Positions 37,439 through 47,611 are shown, numbered from the stretch's first letter. The stretch: 64,000 nucleotides of DNA from Gemmobacter megaterium (GCF_900156815.1 NZ_FTOT01000004.1:124001-188000), one strand, 5' to 3'. The notes: a model not told the origin generated them from the letters alone. A program made the numbers and translations.

Positions 37439-38521
37439 TCAGCGCAGCTTGAGCGTGGCAAGCCCGATCAGCGCAAGGATCAGCGAGATGATCCAGAACC
37501 GGATCACGATCTGCGCCTCGCCCCATCCCTTCTTTTCGAAGTGGTGATGGATCGGCGCCATCAGGAACACCCGCTTGCCCGTGCGCTTGTAGTACAGCAC
37601 CTGGATGATGACCGACAGCGCCTCGACCACGAACAGGCCGCCGACGATGGCCAGCACGATTTCGTGCTTGGTGCACACCGCAATCGCCCCGATGGCACCG
37701 CCAAGCGCCAGCGAGCCGGTATCGCCCATGAACACCGCCGCCGGGGGCGCATTGTACCACAGGAACCCAAGGCCCCCGCCGATCAGGGCCGAGCAGAAGA
37801 TCAGCAATTCGCCGGTACCCGGCACGAAGTGCACGCCGAGATAGCCGGTCAGCACCGCGTTGCCGACCACATAGGAAATGGCGCCCAAGGTGCCTGCGGC
37901 AATCATCACCGGCATGATGGCCAGCCCGTCCAGCCCGTCGGTCAGGTTCACCGCATTGGCCGCGCCGACGATGACGATCATGCCAAAGGGCACGAACAGG
38001 ATGCCCAGGTTGATCAGCGCATCCTTGAACACCGGCATGGCCAGTTGCCCCGACAGCGCCTCGGGGTGGAACCAGGCGGCGGCACCTGCGGCCAGCGCGG
38101 AAACCACAAGGCCGATCCCCATGCGCACCCGGCCCGACACGCCCTTGGTGTTCATCTTGGTGACCTTGGCATAGTCATCGGCAAAACCGATCAGACCAAA
38201 GGCCAGCGTGACGCCAAGCACGATCCAGACATAGGGATTGTCGAGCCGCGACCACAACAGCGTGGATACCATCAGCGCCGACAGGATCAGCAGCCCGCCC
38301 ATCGTGGGCGTACCGGCCTTGGAAAAGTGGCTGGCCGGGCCGTCGTCGCGGATCGGCTGGCCCTTTTTCTGCTTGCGGCGCAGAAAGTTGATCAGCGGCC
38401 GGCCAAACAGGAACCCGAACACAAGCGCCGTGAAGAACGCCCCGCCCGCCCGGAAGGTGATATAGCGGAACAGGTTGAAGAGGTCGCCCCCTTCGGAGAA
38501 CTGGGTCAATCCATAAAGCAT
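37439..38521 (-). CDS. mraY: Phospho-N-acetylmuramoyl-pentapeptide-transferase
   Basis: MraY transfers phospho-MurNAc-pentapeptide to undecaprenyl phosphate, forming lipid I. The 360-residue product has about ten membrane helices and the family motifs [20 protein letters not shown] and HHHFE near the C-terminus. It overlaps the murF stop by 1 nt (TGATG). It is the last gene of the local dcw cluster; murD, ftsW, murG and murC do not follow it. Confidence 0.97.
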   Translation of the reverse strand: MLYGLTQFSEGGDLFNLFRYITFRAGGAFFTALVFGFLFGRPLINFLRRKQKKGQPIRDDGPASHFSKAGTPTMGGLLILSALMVSTLLWSRLDNPYVWIVLGVTLAFGLIGFADDYAKVTKMNTKGVSGRVRMGIGLVVSALAAGAAAWFHPEALSGQLAMPVFKDALINLGILFVPFGMIVIVGAANAVNLTDGLDGLAIMPVMIAAGTLGAISYVVGNAVLTGYLGVHFVPGTGELLIFCSALIGGGLGFLWYNAPPAAVFMGDTGSLALGGAIGAIAVCTKHEIVLAIVGGLFVVEALSVIIQVLYYKRTGKRVFLMAPIHHHFEKKGWGEAQIVIRFWIISLILALIGLATLKLR

Positions 38522-39966
38522 CAGCTACCTTCCGCGTCGTCGCCGCGCTGCCCGTGCCCCAGACGGCGGAGCGCGTCAACCACCAACGAGACCTTGATGG
38601 ATTTCGACCCCTTCACGAGCACGACATCGCCCGCATCGACCAGATGCGGCGCGCGTTCGACCAGGGCCGCCGCCTCTGCGTGCCATTCGCCCCGCCTGGC
38701 CAGCGGCAGCGCGTTCCACAACGCCTGCGACCGGGGGCCGACGCAGTGCACAAGGTCGATGGCCGCCATGGCAGGATGATCGGCCAGCGCGCGATGCATT
38801 TCGAGTTCGTCCGGGCCCAGTTCCAGCATATCGCCCAGAATGGCGATGCGCCGGCCCTTTTCGATACGTCCGATGCCGTGGCGGGGGCGGGTCTGTGCGA
38901 ACAGATCCAGGCTGGCGGCAACAGAGGCCGGATTGGCGTTGAACGCATCGTCGATCAGTTCAAAGTACAAGGCCTCGTCCACCGCATCCAGCACGATACG
39001 TTCGCGCTGCCCCCTGCCTTGCGGCGGGGACCAGCGGCCCAGATCGGCGGCGGCCATGGCCGGATCCACCCCAAGCGCCACGGCGGTGGCCAGGGCGCCA
39101 AGTGCATTCATCGCAAAATGGCGGCCTGGGCTGGCAACCTTGTACAGCAGGGCCCCCATGGGCGTAGCTGCGGTGTTCACGGTGACATCCTGAACCACGC
39201 GCGTCTCGGTCAGGTGCCAGTCGCTGCGCGTGGCGCCGAAGGTCACAATCCCGGCGCCTGCCGCCGTCGCCGCCGCCGTCAGGATCGGTGTCACCTCCAG
39301 ATCTGCGGGCAGGATGGCAATGCCGCCGGGCTCCAGCCCGGCGCAGATCGCGGCCTTTTCCGCTGCGATCCCCTCCAGACTGCCAAAGGCTGCCATATGG
39401 GCCGGGGCAACGGTGGTGATCAACGCGACATGCGGGCGGGCCATGCGGGCCAGCGGCTCGATCTCGCCGGGATGGTTCATGCCGATTTCCAGCACGGCGA
39501 TGCCGGTATCGGCCGGCATCCGCGCCAGCGTCAGCGGCACGCCCCAATGGTTGTTGTAGCTGGCCTCGGCCAGATGCACATGGCCCTGCCCGGCCAGCAT
39601 GGCGCGCAGCATCTCCTTGGTCGAGGTCTTGCCGACCGATCCGGTGATGGCGACGACCCGCGCCCCGGAACGCGCACGCGCCGCCCGGCCAAGGGCGCCA
39701 AGCGCCGCCAGAACGTCGGGCACCACTAGGAGCGGCGCATCGGGCGCGACACCCTGGGGAATGCGCGACACCAGCGCGGCGCCTGCCCCGTTCGCCAGCG
39801 CCTGCGCCACGAAGTCGTGGCCATCCCGCGCCGCCTGCAAGGCGACGAACAGATCGCCGGGGCGCAGGGTGCGGGTGTCGATGGACACGCCGCTGACCAG
39901 CCAGTCACATGTCGCCTGCCCGCCGGTGGCGGCGGCCGCCTCGGCCGATGTCCAGAGCGGTGTCAT
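38521..39966 (-). CDS. murF: UDP-N-acetylmuramoyl-tripeptide--D-alanyl-D-alanine ligase
   Basis: MurF adds D-Ala-D-Ala to UDP-MurNAc-tripeptide. The 481-residue product has the Mur ligase P-loop [14 protein letters not shown], the [10 protein letters not shown] segment and [11 protein letters not shown] in the C-terminal region. It overlaps murE by 4 nt (ATGA) and mraY by 1 nt. Confidence 0.97.
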   Translation of the reverse strand: MTPLWTSAEAAAATGGQATCDWLVSGVSIDTRTLRPGDLFVALQAARDGHDFVAQALANGAGAALVSRIPQGVAPDAPLLVVPDVLAALGALGRAARARSGARVVAITGSVGKTSTKEMLRAMLAGQGHVHLAEASYNNHWGVPLTLARMPADTGIAVLEIGMNHPGEIEPLARMARPHVALITTVAPAHMAAFGSLEGIAAEKAAICAGLEPGGIAILPADLEVTPILTAAATAAGAGIVTFGATRSDWHLTETRVVQDVTVNTAATPMGALLYKVASPGRHFAMNALGALATAVALGVDPAMAAADLGRWSPPQGRGQRERIVLDAVDEALYFELIDDAFNANPASVAASLDLFAQTRPRHGIGRIEKGRRIAILGDMLELGPDELEMHRALADHPAMAAIDLVHCVGPRSQALWNALPLARRGEWHAEAAALVERAPHLVDAGDVVLVKGSKSIKVSLVVDALRRLGHGQRGDDAEGS

Positions 39967-41447
39967 ATCATGCCATCCAGCGCAGCCACGGCCACACTGG
40001 CCTGTTCCGCATCGTCAAAGGGGTAGGTCTGACCGGCGATTTCCTGCCCGGTCTCGTGGCCCTTGCCCGCGATCAGCAACGCATCGCCCGGCAACAGCGC
40101 ATCGACCGCGCGCAGGATCGCCTCGGCCCGGTCGCCGACCTCTGTGGCCTCGGGGCAGCCCAGCATGACAGCCGCGCGGATCGCGGCCGGATCCTCGCTG
40201 CGCGGATTGTCATCGGTCACGATGACCACATCGGCAAATTCTGCCGCCGCCGCCCCCATCAGGGGCCGCTTGGATGTATCGCGGTCGCCCCCGGCGCCCA
40301 GCACGACAACGATGCGGCCCATGACATGCGGGCGCAAGGCCCGCAGCGCCGTGGCCACGGCATCGGGCGTATGCGCATAATCGACATAGACCGCCGCGCC
40401 ATTCTGCCGGGTTGCCACAAGCTGCATCCGGCCGCGCACCGTGGTCAGGCGCGGCAGCACCGACAGCACCTCGTCGGGATCTGCCCCTGCGGCCATGGCC
40501 AGCCCGGCGGCCACGGCGACATTGGCCGCCTGAAACCCGCCCACAAGGTTCAGCCGCACCTGCCGGGGTTCGTCCAGCCAGGCAAAGCGCACCTCTTGCC
40601 CGGTGGCGTCGAAGCGCTGCGCCAGGATGCGCAGATCGGCCTCGGCCCCGAACCCGGTCGCCATCACCGGACAGCCCCGGTCCTGTGCAAGACCATAGAG
40701 CCGCTGGCCATAGGCATCGTCGATGTTGATCACCGCTGCCGCATCCTCGGGCAACAGCCGGGTGAACAGGCCAGCCTTGGCGTTGAAGTAGTCGTCCATC
40801 GTGTGGTGATAGTCGAGGTGATCCTGCGTCAGATTGGTGAAGCCCGCAGCGACCAGACGCACACCATCCAGCCGCCGCTGGTCAAGTCCATGGGACGATG
40901 CCTCCATCGCCGCATGGGTGATGCCTGCCGCGGCCGCCTCGGACAGCCGCCGGTGCAGGGTGATCGGCTCGGGCGTCGTATGCCCGGCGGGGGCTGCCCA
41001 GTCGCCCTCTATCCCCGTGGTGCCGATGTTGATCGACGGATGCCCGAGCGCCTGCCAGATCTGGCGGGTAAAGGTGGCCACCGACGTCTTGCCGTTGGTG
41101 CCTGTGACAGCGACCATGACCTCCGGCTGGGCACCGAACCACAGGGCTGCGGCCAGGGCCAGCGCCTCGCGCGGATCCTCGGCCACGACAAGGGCGGCAT
41201 CGCTGGCGGCCAGCTCTGCCGCAGCGATCCGCGCACCCGCCGGGTCGGTCAGGATGGCCCCTGCCCCCATACGCAGGGCATATTGGATGAATTCACCGCC
41301 ATGCACCCGGCTGCCCGGCAGGGCCGCGAACAGATGTCCCGGCTTGACCAGCCGACTGTCCACCGCCAGCCCGGTGATCCGCGCATCGCGGCCCGCCCGT
41401 GCCGAAAGTCCAAGGTCTGCTAGGCTCCGCCCGTCCGCGCCCGTCAT
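39963..41447 (-). CDS. murE: UDP-MurNAc-tripeptide synthetase MurE
   Basis: MurE adds the third residue to UDP-MurNAc-dipeptide. The 494-residue product has P-loop VTGTNGKTSVATF, NLTQDHLDYH with the carbamylated-lysine region nearby, and the DDNPRSEDP motif that marks meso-diaminopimelate specificity. It lies between ftsI (14 nt upstream) and murF. Confidence 0.97.
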   Translation of the reverse strand: MTGADGRSLADLGLSARAGRDARITGLAVDSRLVKPGHLFAALPGSRVHGGEFIQYALRMGAGAILTDPAGARIAAAELAASDAALVVAEDPREALALAAALWFGAQPEVMVAVTGTNGKTSVATFTRQIWQALGHPSINIGTTGIEGDWAAPAGHTTPEPITLHRRLSEAAAAGITHAAMEASSHGLDQRRLDGVRLVAAGFTNLTQDHLDYHHTMDDYFNAKAGLFTRLLPEDAAAVINIDDAYGQRLYGLAQDRGCPVMATGFGAEADLRILAQRFDATGQEVRFAWLDEPRQVRLNLVGGFQAANVAVAAGLAMAAGADPDEVLSVLPRLTTVRGRMQLVATRQNGAAVYVDYAHTPDAVATALRALRPHVMGRIVVVLGAGGDRDTSKRPLMGAAAAEFADVVIVTDDNPRSEDPAAIRAAVMLGCPEATEVGDRAEAILRAVDALLPGDALLIAGKGHETGQEIAGQTYPFDDAEQASVAVAALDGMI

Positions 41448-41461
41448 GTCCGTCCCCGTGG

Positions 41462-43252
41462 CTAGTTGCGCACCGCTGTTACCTTGCTCGGCACATGGGC
41501 TTCAACCTCTGCCGGGCGCAACCCCAGAAGCGGCGCGACCCGCCGGAGGATTTCCGCCGTTACCGGAACAGCCGTCCAGCCTGCGGTGCGGCGTGCCTCG
41601 GTGCCGCTGGTTTCCACCGGCTCGTCCAGCGACACGACGATGACATAGCGCGGATCGTTCATCGGAAAGGCACCGGCAAAGTTCGCCATCACCTTGTCCT
41701 TGTGATAGCCGCCGGTCGGCTTTTGCTTGTCCGCCGTGCCGGTCTTGCCGCCGATGTGGTAGCCGGGCACCTCGGCCATGCGGGCGGTGCCCTTTTCCAC
41801 TACCTTGCGCAGCATGTCGCGCAGCTGCGCCGATGTGCGCTCGGAGATCACCGGCGCGCCTCTGGGTGGTGGCGCCTCGCGCTTGATCAGCGTCGGCGTC
41901 ACCTTGTAGCCGCCATTCACCATGGCGGCATAGGCTGCGGCCAGTTGCATCGGGCTGGTGGACATCCCGTGCCCATAGGAAATGGTGGCCGCCGCGATAT
42001 CGGACCATTTGCGCGGCAACAGCGGGCGTGCCCGCGCGGCCTCGATCAGTTCCACCGGCGACGCGTCCAGAAGCCCGAGTTCCTTGAGGAACGCCTGTTG
42101 GCGCACCGGCCCGACCTGCGCCGCCACCCGCGCTGTCCCGACGTTCGAGGATTTGACAATCACATCGGTGACAGACAGTTGCGGGCCATAGTTCCTGTAA
42201 TCCCGCACCCGGAACCGGCCCAGCTGCATGGGGCTGGACGAGTTCACCATCGTGTCGGGGTTCATCAGCCCAAGCTCCAGCGCCTGGGCGACCGGAAAGA
42301 TCTTCATCACCGAACCAAGCTCATAGACCCCCTGAAGCGCCCGGTTGAAAATCGGGCTGTCGGCCGGATCGCCTGCGGTCGGAGGAAGCGGGCGGTCGTT
42401 GGGGTCGAAATCCGGCAGGCTGACCATGGCCAGCACCTCTCCGGTCTGGGCATCCATCAGGATCGAGGCGGCGCCGCGCGCGTTGAGCAGCTTCATGCCC
42501 GTGTGCAGCACCTCGGCAATCGCTGCCTGGACCGACAGATCAAGCGACAACCGAAGCGGCTGGTCCAGTTGATCGGGGCTGCGCAGCCGGTCGTCCAGCG
42601 CCTTTTCGATGCCTGCCACGCCGATCACCTCGGCGGAATGCACGCCCTCTGCCCCGAAACTGGCGCCGCCCAGCACATGGGCCGCCAGCTTGCCATTCGG
42701 ATAGAGCCGCATCTCGCGCGGGCCGAACAACAGGCCGGGCTCGCCGATGTCATGCACGGCCTGCATCTGTTCGGGGCTGAGCTTGCGGCGCAGCCACAGG
42801 AAGGCGGATTTGCCGGTGAACTGCTTCAACAGCCGGTCTTCGTCCATGTCGGGAAAGATGCGCGCCAGTTCGCGCGCGGCGCGCTCCGGGTCCACCATGT
42901 CACGCGGATGCGAATACAGCGCATGGGTGACAAGGTTCGTCGCAAGGACATTTCCGTTGCGATCGACGATATCGGCGCGCTGCGCCTGAATGCGGCTGCC
43001 CGAGACGATGGCGCGCGGCTCATCCGGTTCGGCCCCTGCAAGCGCCGCCATACGAATGCCGATGGTCAGGAACGCCGCACAGAATGCCATCACCAGCAGC
43101 AGCAACCGGCTTTCGGCGCGGGCACGCGATTTGTCATGCATCGCCGCATTGCGGTCGCGGATATTCGCAGCCTCGATGGCATCGGGGTTTTCGCCCCTGG
43201 CGCGGGCGTCGAGAATACGGGCGAGCGGACGCAACGGTGCACGGGGGCTCAT
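41462..43252 (-). CDS. ftsI: Septal peptidoglycan transpeptidase FtsI (PBP3)
   Basis: FtsI cross-links septal peptidoglycan. The 596-residue product has one N-terminal membrane helix (LLLLVMAFCAAFLTIGI), a dimerisation domain and the transpeptidase domain with SVMK, SSN and KTG motifs (ELGSVMKIF, KSSNVGTA, GGKTGTADK). It overlaps the ftsL stop by 4 nt. Confidence 0.97.
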   Translation of the reverse strand: MSPRAPLRPLARILDARARGENPDAIEAANIRDRNAAMHDKSRARAESRLLLLVMAFCAAFLTIGIRMAALAGAEPDEPRAIVSGSRIQAQRADIVDRNGNVLATNLVTHALYSHPRDMVDPERAARELARIFPDMDEDRLLKQFTGKSAFLWLRRKLSPEQMQAVHDIGEPGLLFGPREMRLYPNGKLAAHVLGGASFGAEGVHSAEVIGVAGIEKALDDRLRSPDQLDQPLRLSLDLSVQAAIAEVLHTGMKLLNARGAASILMDAQTGEVLAMVSLPDFDPNDRPLPPTAGDPADSPIFNRALQGVYELGSVMKIFPVAQALELGLMNPDTMVNSSSPMQLGRFRVRDYRNYGPQLSVTDVIVKSSNVGTARVAAQVGPVRQQAFLKELGLLDASPVELIEAARARPLLPRKWSDIAAATISYGHGMSTSPMQLAAAYAAMVNGGYKVTPTLIKREAPPPRGAPVISERTSAQLRDMLRKVVEKGTARMAEVPGYHIGGKTGTADKQKPTGGYHKDKVMANFAGAFPMNDPRYVIVVSLDEPVETSGTEARRTAGWTAVPVTAEILRRVAPLLGLRPAEVEAHVPSKVTAVRN

Positions 43253-43605
43253 GGCAGCAAGTCCTCGTCTTCGGCGGAAACGATGGCGACACCATCCAGC
43301 CCGTTCGCCAATGGATCGGCGGCAGGTTCGGGCAGCTGACGGGTTTCGGCGAATTGCTCGGGCAACATGGACAACAGCCCCAGCCGGTCAAAATTCGCCG
43401 ATGCCAGTTCGGCCAGCCGGTCGGGGCGGTTCAGATAGGCCCATTCGGCGCGCTGCACGGCAATCGCCTCTTGCAACCGGCCAATGTCGGCCCCGAGGCG
43501 CTGCGCCTCGCGCAGGGCAACCTTGGTCGCGTAATTCTCGCGGTAGGCCCAGAACCCCGAGGCCAGCATGGCAAGAAACGACAGGATCACAAGGGCAGAG
43601 CGCAT
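43249..43605 (-). CDS. ftsL: Cell division protein FtsL
   Basis: The 118-residue product has a short N-terminus, one membrane helix (LVILSFLAMLASGFWAY) and a coiled-coil region (LREAQRLGADIGRLQEAIAVQRAEWAYLNRPDRLAELA). The call rests on this layout and its place between rsmH and ftsI. FtsL links FtsQ/FtsB to FtsWI in the divisome. Confidence 0.9.
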   Translation of the reverse strand: MRSALVILSFLAMLASGFWAYRENYATKVALREAQRLGADIGRLQEAIAVQRAEWAYLNRPDRLAELASANFDRLGLLSMLPEQFAETRQLPEPAADPLANGLDGVAIVSAEDEDLLP

Positions 43606-43608
43606 GGC

Positions 43609-44595
43609 TTATCGGCCTTTCCGGCGGCTGACTGGCAGGCGGGGGGCGCCCAGGGTAGACGGATCGACCGGCCCTGCCGGCGCCTCGGTGCGCCGTCCGA
43701 TCCGCAACAGGGCCGACCGTGCGCGCGGATTGGCGGCCAGTTCATCGTCATCCGCCCCCACCGGCTTGCGGGTCAGCGTCACAAAGCGCGCAGGCGCCGC
43801 AAGGCTGCCCGGACCATGCCGGTTTCCATGGCCGTCTGCGCCCGCGCGATCGGCAAAGAACCGTTTGACGATCCGGTCTTCCAGCGAATGAAAGCTGACG
43901 ACCGCCAGCAGCCCGCCCGGCTTCAACGCCCGTTCCGCTGCCGCCAGTCCCTCGACCAACTGGTCAAATTCCGCGTTCACGGCAATGCGCAACGCCTGAA
44001 AGCTGCGGGTCGCAGGATGGCTTTGCCCCGGCTTCGGGCGCGGCAGGCAGGACGACACGATCTCTGCCAGGGCGCCGGTGGTCTCGATCCGCCCGCGCCC
44101 GCGTGCCTGCACGATGGCCCGCGCAATGCGGCGCGAGGCGCGTTCCTCGCCAAAATGATACAGGATGTCGGCCAGAACCGCTTCGTCCGCCTCGTTCACC
44201 AGATCGGCGGCGCTGTCGCCGGTATCGCCCATCCGCATGTCCAGCGGACCATCGCGCAGAAAGGAGAATCCGCGCTCGGGCTGATCAAGCTGCATCGAGG
44301 ACACGCCCAGGTCCAGCACCACGCCGTCAAGCGGTTCGTGGGCATGGGTATCCAGCTCCGAGAACGTGCCTTCGACCAGCCGAAGCCGGTCCCCGTATTG
44401 CCCGCGCCAGCCTTCGGCCAGTGCCAGCGCGCTGGGGTCGCGGTCCACCCCGATGACGCAGCCGGCCCCGGCCTCCAGCAAGCCGCGCGCATAGCCGCCC
44501 GCACCGAACGTACCGTCCAGCCAAATGCCCGTGATCGGCGCGCACAGACGCAGGATGGGACCAAGAAGGACGGGAATATGGGGCTGGTCGGTCAT
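43609..44595 (-). CDS. rsmH: 16S rRNA m4C1402 methyltransferase
   Basis: RsmH methylates N4 of C1402 in 16S rRNA. The 328-residue product has the HIPVLL start, the SAM motif [30 protein letters not shown] and [15 protein letters not shown]. It lies between mraZ and ftsL as usual (mraW is the older name). Confidence 0.97.
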   Translation of the reverse strand: MTDQPHIPVLLGPILRLCAPITGIWLDGTFGAGGYARGLLEAGAGCVIGVDRDPSALALAEGWRGQYGDRLRLVEGTFSELDTHAHEPLDGVVLDLGVSSMQLDQPERGFSFLRDGPLDMRMGDTGDSAADLVNEADEAVLADILYHFGEERASRRIARAIVQARGRGRIETTGALAEIVSSCLPRPKPGQSHPATRSFQALRIAVNAEFDQLVEGLAAAERALKPGGLLAVVSFHSLEDRIVKRFFADRAGADGHGNRHGPGSLAAPARFVTLTRKPVGADDDELAANPRARSALLRIGRRTEAPAGPVDPSTLGAPRLPVSRRKGR

Positions 44596-44634
44596 GCCAC
44601 CCTGCCCGCGATGCTGCGTTGACTGTGCACGCGA

Positions 44635-45144
44635 TCAGCCCTCCGGGTTGGGGGGCAGCAGTTTCAGGATATTGCCGCCGCCCGCCATACGCGCCTTGAC
44701 CGCCGCCATCTTGCGCTGGCGCTCGGCCTCGAACTCCTCGGGGGTCCACATCCGGAACAGATCCAGCGCGCCCGCACAGACCGCCTCTCCGCCATCGCGG
44801 GGCAGGCCCATATGGTCGCGCAGCCGTTGGGCCAGAATGGTCCGCCCGTCGGCATCGACCTCGACCACCTCCGAGCCGGACACCAGGAACAGTTCCAGGA
44901 TTTCCCGTTCGTCCGACCCTTCGGGCAATGTCGCCACCCGCTTCAGGATCTTGTCAAAGGCAGAGATTGTGTAGATTTCCAGGCACTTGCGGCTTGGGTC
45001 GCCATAGACGACGCGCATCCGCAACCGCTTGGTGTCAGGGTCATAGGCGGGATCGCCTTCGGCCAGGACGGCGCGGAAATCGGCGGGAATGGAGACGCGC
45101 CCCTTCCCATCCACCCGCTGCGTGATCGTGCCCGAGAAGTGCAC
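44635..45144 (-). CDS. mraZ: Transcriptional regulator MraZ
   Basis: MraZ is an AbrB-like DNA-binding protein that represses the dcw operon in the bacteria where it was studied. The 169-residue product starts with GTG (HFSGTITQRVDGKGRVSIPADFRAVL) behind AAAGGGG. It has the two tandem SpoVT/AbrB-like domains of the family. First gene of the cluster; direct repeats further upstream are candidate binding sites. Confidence 0.95.
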   Translation of the reverse strand: MHFSGTITQRVDGKGRVSIPADFRAVLAEGDPAYDPDTKRLRMRVVYGDPSRKCLEIYTISAFDKILKRVATLPEGSDEREILELFLVSGSEVVEVDADGRTILAQRLRDHMGLPRDGGEAVCAGALDLFRMWTPEEFEAERQRKMAAVKARMAGGGNILKLLPPNPEG

Positions 45145-45199
45145 GCCTGCGCCCCTTTACCCTCGTTCCGCCCCTCTGAAGGGGGCCTTGAATGACAAC

Positions 45200-45233
45200 G
45201 GCGGATCGGGCTGCTGCCACTGCCCGATCCGCC
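45200..45233 (-). promoter_or_regulatory. Strong hairpin in the mraZ leader
   Basis: Arms GGCGGATCGGGC and GCCCGATCCGCC form a perfect 12-bp stem with a 10-nt loop, 56 nt upstream of the mraZ start. There is no T-run after it in the leftward direction, so it is not a standard terminator. It may stabilise or attenuate the dcw transcript. Confidence 0.5.
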
Positions 45234-45337
45234 GCCCTCTGTCCCGTTTCCGGGCTGACCGGCCGAGCTGCTACCTGGGGGGGTGTCTGCTCGCTGCTTG
45301 GCCGGATACTGTCCGTCTTTTGTTGTTTTTCCGGGAG

Positions 45338-45362
45338 GAAACCTGTGAAACCTGCCTCAGGT
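45338..45362. promoter_or_regulatory. Tandem GAAACCTG repeats plus ACCTG/CAGGT dyad upstream of mraZ
   Basis: GAAACCTG occurs at 45338 and again at 45347 (9-bp period), and the second copy runs into the perfect dyad ACCTG-CCT-CAGGT (45350-45362). Three copies of the CAGGT core thus lie in 25 bp, about 200 nt upstream of mraZ. Repeated cores like this suggest a protein-binding site. Confidence 0.4.
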
Positions 45363-45586
45363 CGGGGTCTGTTTGGATCGCCCCTTTTGTGGTTCACTGC
45401 TCCCCGTTTCCGGTTGACCAATGATTGCCACGAGCGAATTGGCCCAGCAAGGACTTTTTTGGAGCTTCATGGAACTCCATGGGCAGATGCGGCACAAAAG
45501 CCAGAGTCCGCCGCCCCGGAAAGTCACATTTGTAGCGGAAACCGAATTGAGATCTACAAGATGTTGATAACCATCCTCGCCAGAGA

Positions 45587-45606
45587 AAAGTTCCAGAAAG
45601 TTCCGG
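45587..45606. promoter_or_regulatory. 10-bp direct repeat AAAGTTCC(A/G)G upstream of mraZ
   Basis: Two adjacent decamers, AAAGTTCCAG and AAAGTTCCGG, repeat with exactly one helical turn. MraZ is known to bind short direct repeats of 10-bp period near its own promoter in E. coli (TGGGN cores), so this is a candidate MraZ site, though its core differs and it is 440 nt from mraZ. Confidence 0.38.
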
Positions 45607-45869
45607 GGCCTATTGGCCGCCACGCAACAGGCCGGTCAAACCGACCCTTGCATTAGATCAAAACAGGAACATTTCGTCAAGTTCCGTCCGAATCACCGTC
45701 GAACACATCCGCTTGATTCGGAGATCGGCCCCCCGGTTCCATTTACCCCCGGTTTCGACCGGCAAACCTGGCGCCGGATTCCATGAACTTCCAGACCGGC
45801 CACCGATCTTGCCCTGCGGGATCCATGAGATGCCGCGCGATCCTGGCCGTGCGGGCGTGATGCGCACAG

Positions 45870-45904
45870 AAAACGGCCCCCGGATCGGTCGGATCCGAGG
45901 GCCG
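45870..45904 (-). terminator. Rho-independent terminator of mrp
   Basis: Leftward, CGGCCCTCGGATC/GATCCGGGGGCCG forms a 13-bp stem with one mismatch, followed by TTTTC. It starts about 35 nt after the mrp stop. Confidence 0.85.
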
Positions 45905-45939
45905 GGAACGGAGGGGTGCTGCGCGGCGGGCGCAAGATC

Positions 45940-47007
45940 TCAGGCGACCCCCTCCGCCACCAGACGCGCCGCAATCCGGGCATAGGCGTCGGATACCGCC
46001 CCCGCACCGGCCGCAACCGGCGTTCCCGCATCGCCTGCCAACCGCACATCCAGACTGATCGGGATTTCGCCCAGGAACGGCAAATCCAGCGCCGCCGCTT
46101 CGGCCCGGACCCCGCCATGGCCGAAGATATGCGACTCATGTCCGCATTGCGGACAACAGAAGCTGGACATGTTCTCGATCAACCCCAGAACGGGGGTCTT
46201 GAGCATGTCGAACATCTTCAGCGCCTTGCGCGCGTCCAGCAGCGCCACGTCCTGCGGGGTGGACACCACCACCGCGCCCGTCACCTGATACCGCTGGCAC
46301 AGCGTCAGTTGCACATCCCCCGTGCCCGGCGGCAGATCGACGATAAGCACATCCAGTTCGCCCCAGGTCACCTGCCCCAGCATCTGCTGCAACGCGCCCA
46401 TCAGCATCGGTCCGCGCCAGACCACTGCGTCGCCCTCTTTCAGCATCAGGCCGATGGACATCATCGTCACGCCATGCGCGCGCAGCGGAATGATCGTCTT
46501 GCCGTCGGGGCTGGCCGGACGCTGGTTGACGCCCATCATCCGCGGCTGGCTGGGGCCGTAGATGTCGGCATCCAGCAACCCGACGCGCCGCCCTTGCCGC
46601 GCCAGCGCCACCGCCAGGTTCGACGAGACGGTGGATTTGCCCACGCCCCCCTTGCCCGAGCCAACCGCCAGAATCCGCGCCACCCCCGGCACTGCCTGCG
46701 GCCCGGCCTGCTGTGGTGTCGGGTGGCGTCCGATCTTCAGATCCGGCGGCGTCTTGGCCGCGGTTGGCGCTGTCATGACGACCGATACCCGCGCCACCCC
46801 CGGCAGGGCGCCCAGACGCGCCTCGGCGGCGGCCTGGACAGGCGCCAGGGCCCGCGCCTCCTCGGCACCCGATACTTCAAGCACAAAACGAATCTCTGCG
46901 CCGTCGATGACCAGGGCCCGCACCATGTCGCGCGACACCGGATCGCCGCCCTGCGGCAGCGCGATGCTTGACAGCACCCGCAGAACCTCTTCACGCGTGA
47001 CAGACAT
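45940..47007 (-). CDS. mrp: Iron-sulfur cluster carrier protein Mrp/ApbC
   Basis: Mrp is a P-loop NTPase that binds and hands over Fe-S clusters. The 355-residue product has an N-terminal MIP18-like domain (EEVLRVLSSIALPQGGDPVSRDMV), the deviant Walker A SGKGGVGKSTVSSNLA, the DADIYGPSQPRMMG block, and the cluster-binding CPQC in SFCCPQCGHESHIFG. It is divergent from the ccaF1-like gene. Confidence 0.96.
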   Translation of the reverse strand: MSVTREEVLRVLSSIALPQGGDPVSRDMVRALVIDGAEIRFVLEVSGAEEARALAPVQAAAEARLGALPGVARVSVVMTAPTAAKTPPDLKIGRHPTPQQAGPQAVPGVARILAVGSGKGGVGKSTVSSNLAVALARQGRRVGLLDADIYGPSQPRMMGVNQRPASPDGKTIIPLRAHGVTMMSIGLMLKEGDAVVWRGPMLMGALQQMLGQVTWGELDVLIVDLPPGTGDVQLTLCQRYQVTGAVVVSTPQDVALLDARKALKMFDMLKTPVLGLIENMSSFCCPQCGHESHIFGHGGVRAEAAALDLPFLGEIPISLDVRLAGDAGTPVAAGAGAVSDAYARIAARLVAEGVA

Positions 47008-47281
47008 TCACAACCTCCGATTGTTCACAAGGCTGCAACGAGCCCGATCCTTGCCGCAAACGTCGTCCTGAACGCCCGAAAGGGCAAGGGGCGTTGGCGA
47101 ACTGCCCGGATTTTGCGCGAGCTGCATCAAATCCATCAACGACTTACCCAGCGTAAGCCATGCAATTGCTGCAAGGCAGCATTGATGCCCGGAAGTATTG
47201 TGCATTCGCAGCATTTGCCCCATCTTGGCTTCAACAGGGGCGGCACCGAAGCCACCCCGGAGACAGAACCGGAAGACTGAA

Positions 47282-47509
47282 ATGGCTTACGCACCGACCA
47301 CCACCCACCACGTCAAGGCCGCCTCTGGCCTGTCGCTGAAGGGTCTCGTCGCAAGTATCCGCGAGGCAATGGAACGTCACCACGTCTACAAACAGACCCT
47401 GAGCGAACTCCAGGGCCTGAGCGGGCGTGAACTTGCAGACCTCGGCATCAGCCGGTCGATGATCACCCGCGTGGCGCTGGAAGCAGCCTACGGCAAGGCG
47501 GTCAAGTAA
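47282..47509 (+). CDS. ccaF1: DUF1127 small protein, CcaF1-like
   Basis: The 75-residue, basic product ends with a DUF1127 domain (YKQTLSELQGLSGRELADLGISRSMI). In Rhodobacter sphaeroides a DUF1127 protein of similar size (CcaF1, RSP_6037) is encoded directly upstream of the CcsR1-4 small RNAs, is made from the same stress-induced transcript, and acts as an RNA-binding maturation factor. The same arrangement is seen here: the hairpin array begins 8 nt after the stop codon. Start at ATG 47282 with GGAAGA upstream. The homology is inferred from family, size and context. Confidence 0.85.
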   Translation: MAYAPTTTHHVKAASGLSLKGLVASIREAMERHHVYKQTLSELQGLSGRELADLGISRSMITRVALEAAYGKAVK

Positions 47510-47516
47510 CGAACAG

Positions 47517-47583
47517 GCTGCGGCCCCCTCCTCCTCCCTGGGGCGGCAGCACAGCGGCGATCTATCCTCCCTCGGATCGCCGC
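47517..47583 (+). ncRNA. ccsR1: CcsR-like small RNA, unit 1
   Basis: Two hairpins: 47517-47550 (GCTGC..CCCC/GGGG..GCAGC, loop with CCTCCTCCTCCC at 47527-47538) and 47554-47583 (GCGGCGATC/GATCGCCGC, loop with a shortened CCTCCC). This is the most diverged unit of the four. It would be processed from the transcript that starts upstream of the DUF1127 gene. Confidence 0.75.
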
Positions 47584-47611
47584 AACTCTACAGGGCCAAG
47601 GCCCTGATCCT

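Larger units (their letters stand above)
45145..45869. other. Long non-coding leader/intergenic region between mraZ and mrp
   Basis: No convincing gene is visible in about 725 nt, although several short frames cross it. The region is less GC-rich than its surroundings between 45420 and 45720. It contains the hairpin at 45200-45233, the repeats at 45338-45362 and 45587-45606, and three GANTC sites (45690, 45715, 45776), the target of CcrM methylation in alphaproteobacteria. The dcw promoter should be here. Confidence 0.6.

Noticed and set aside
45562-45570. TGTTGATAA, one mismatch from a DnaA box
   Set aside because: A single near-match without a cluster or AT-rich unwinding region is not evidence for an origin.
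45145-45869. Possible RNase P RNA gene upstream of mraZ
   Set aside because: The rnpB core (GAGGAAAGTCCGGGC-like P4 sequence) is absent on both strands.
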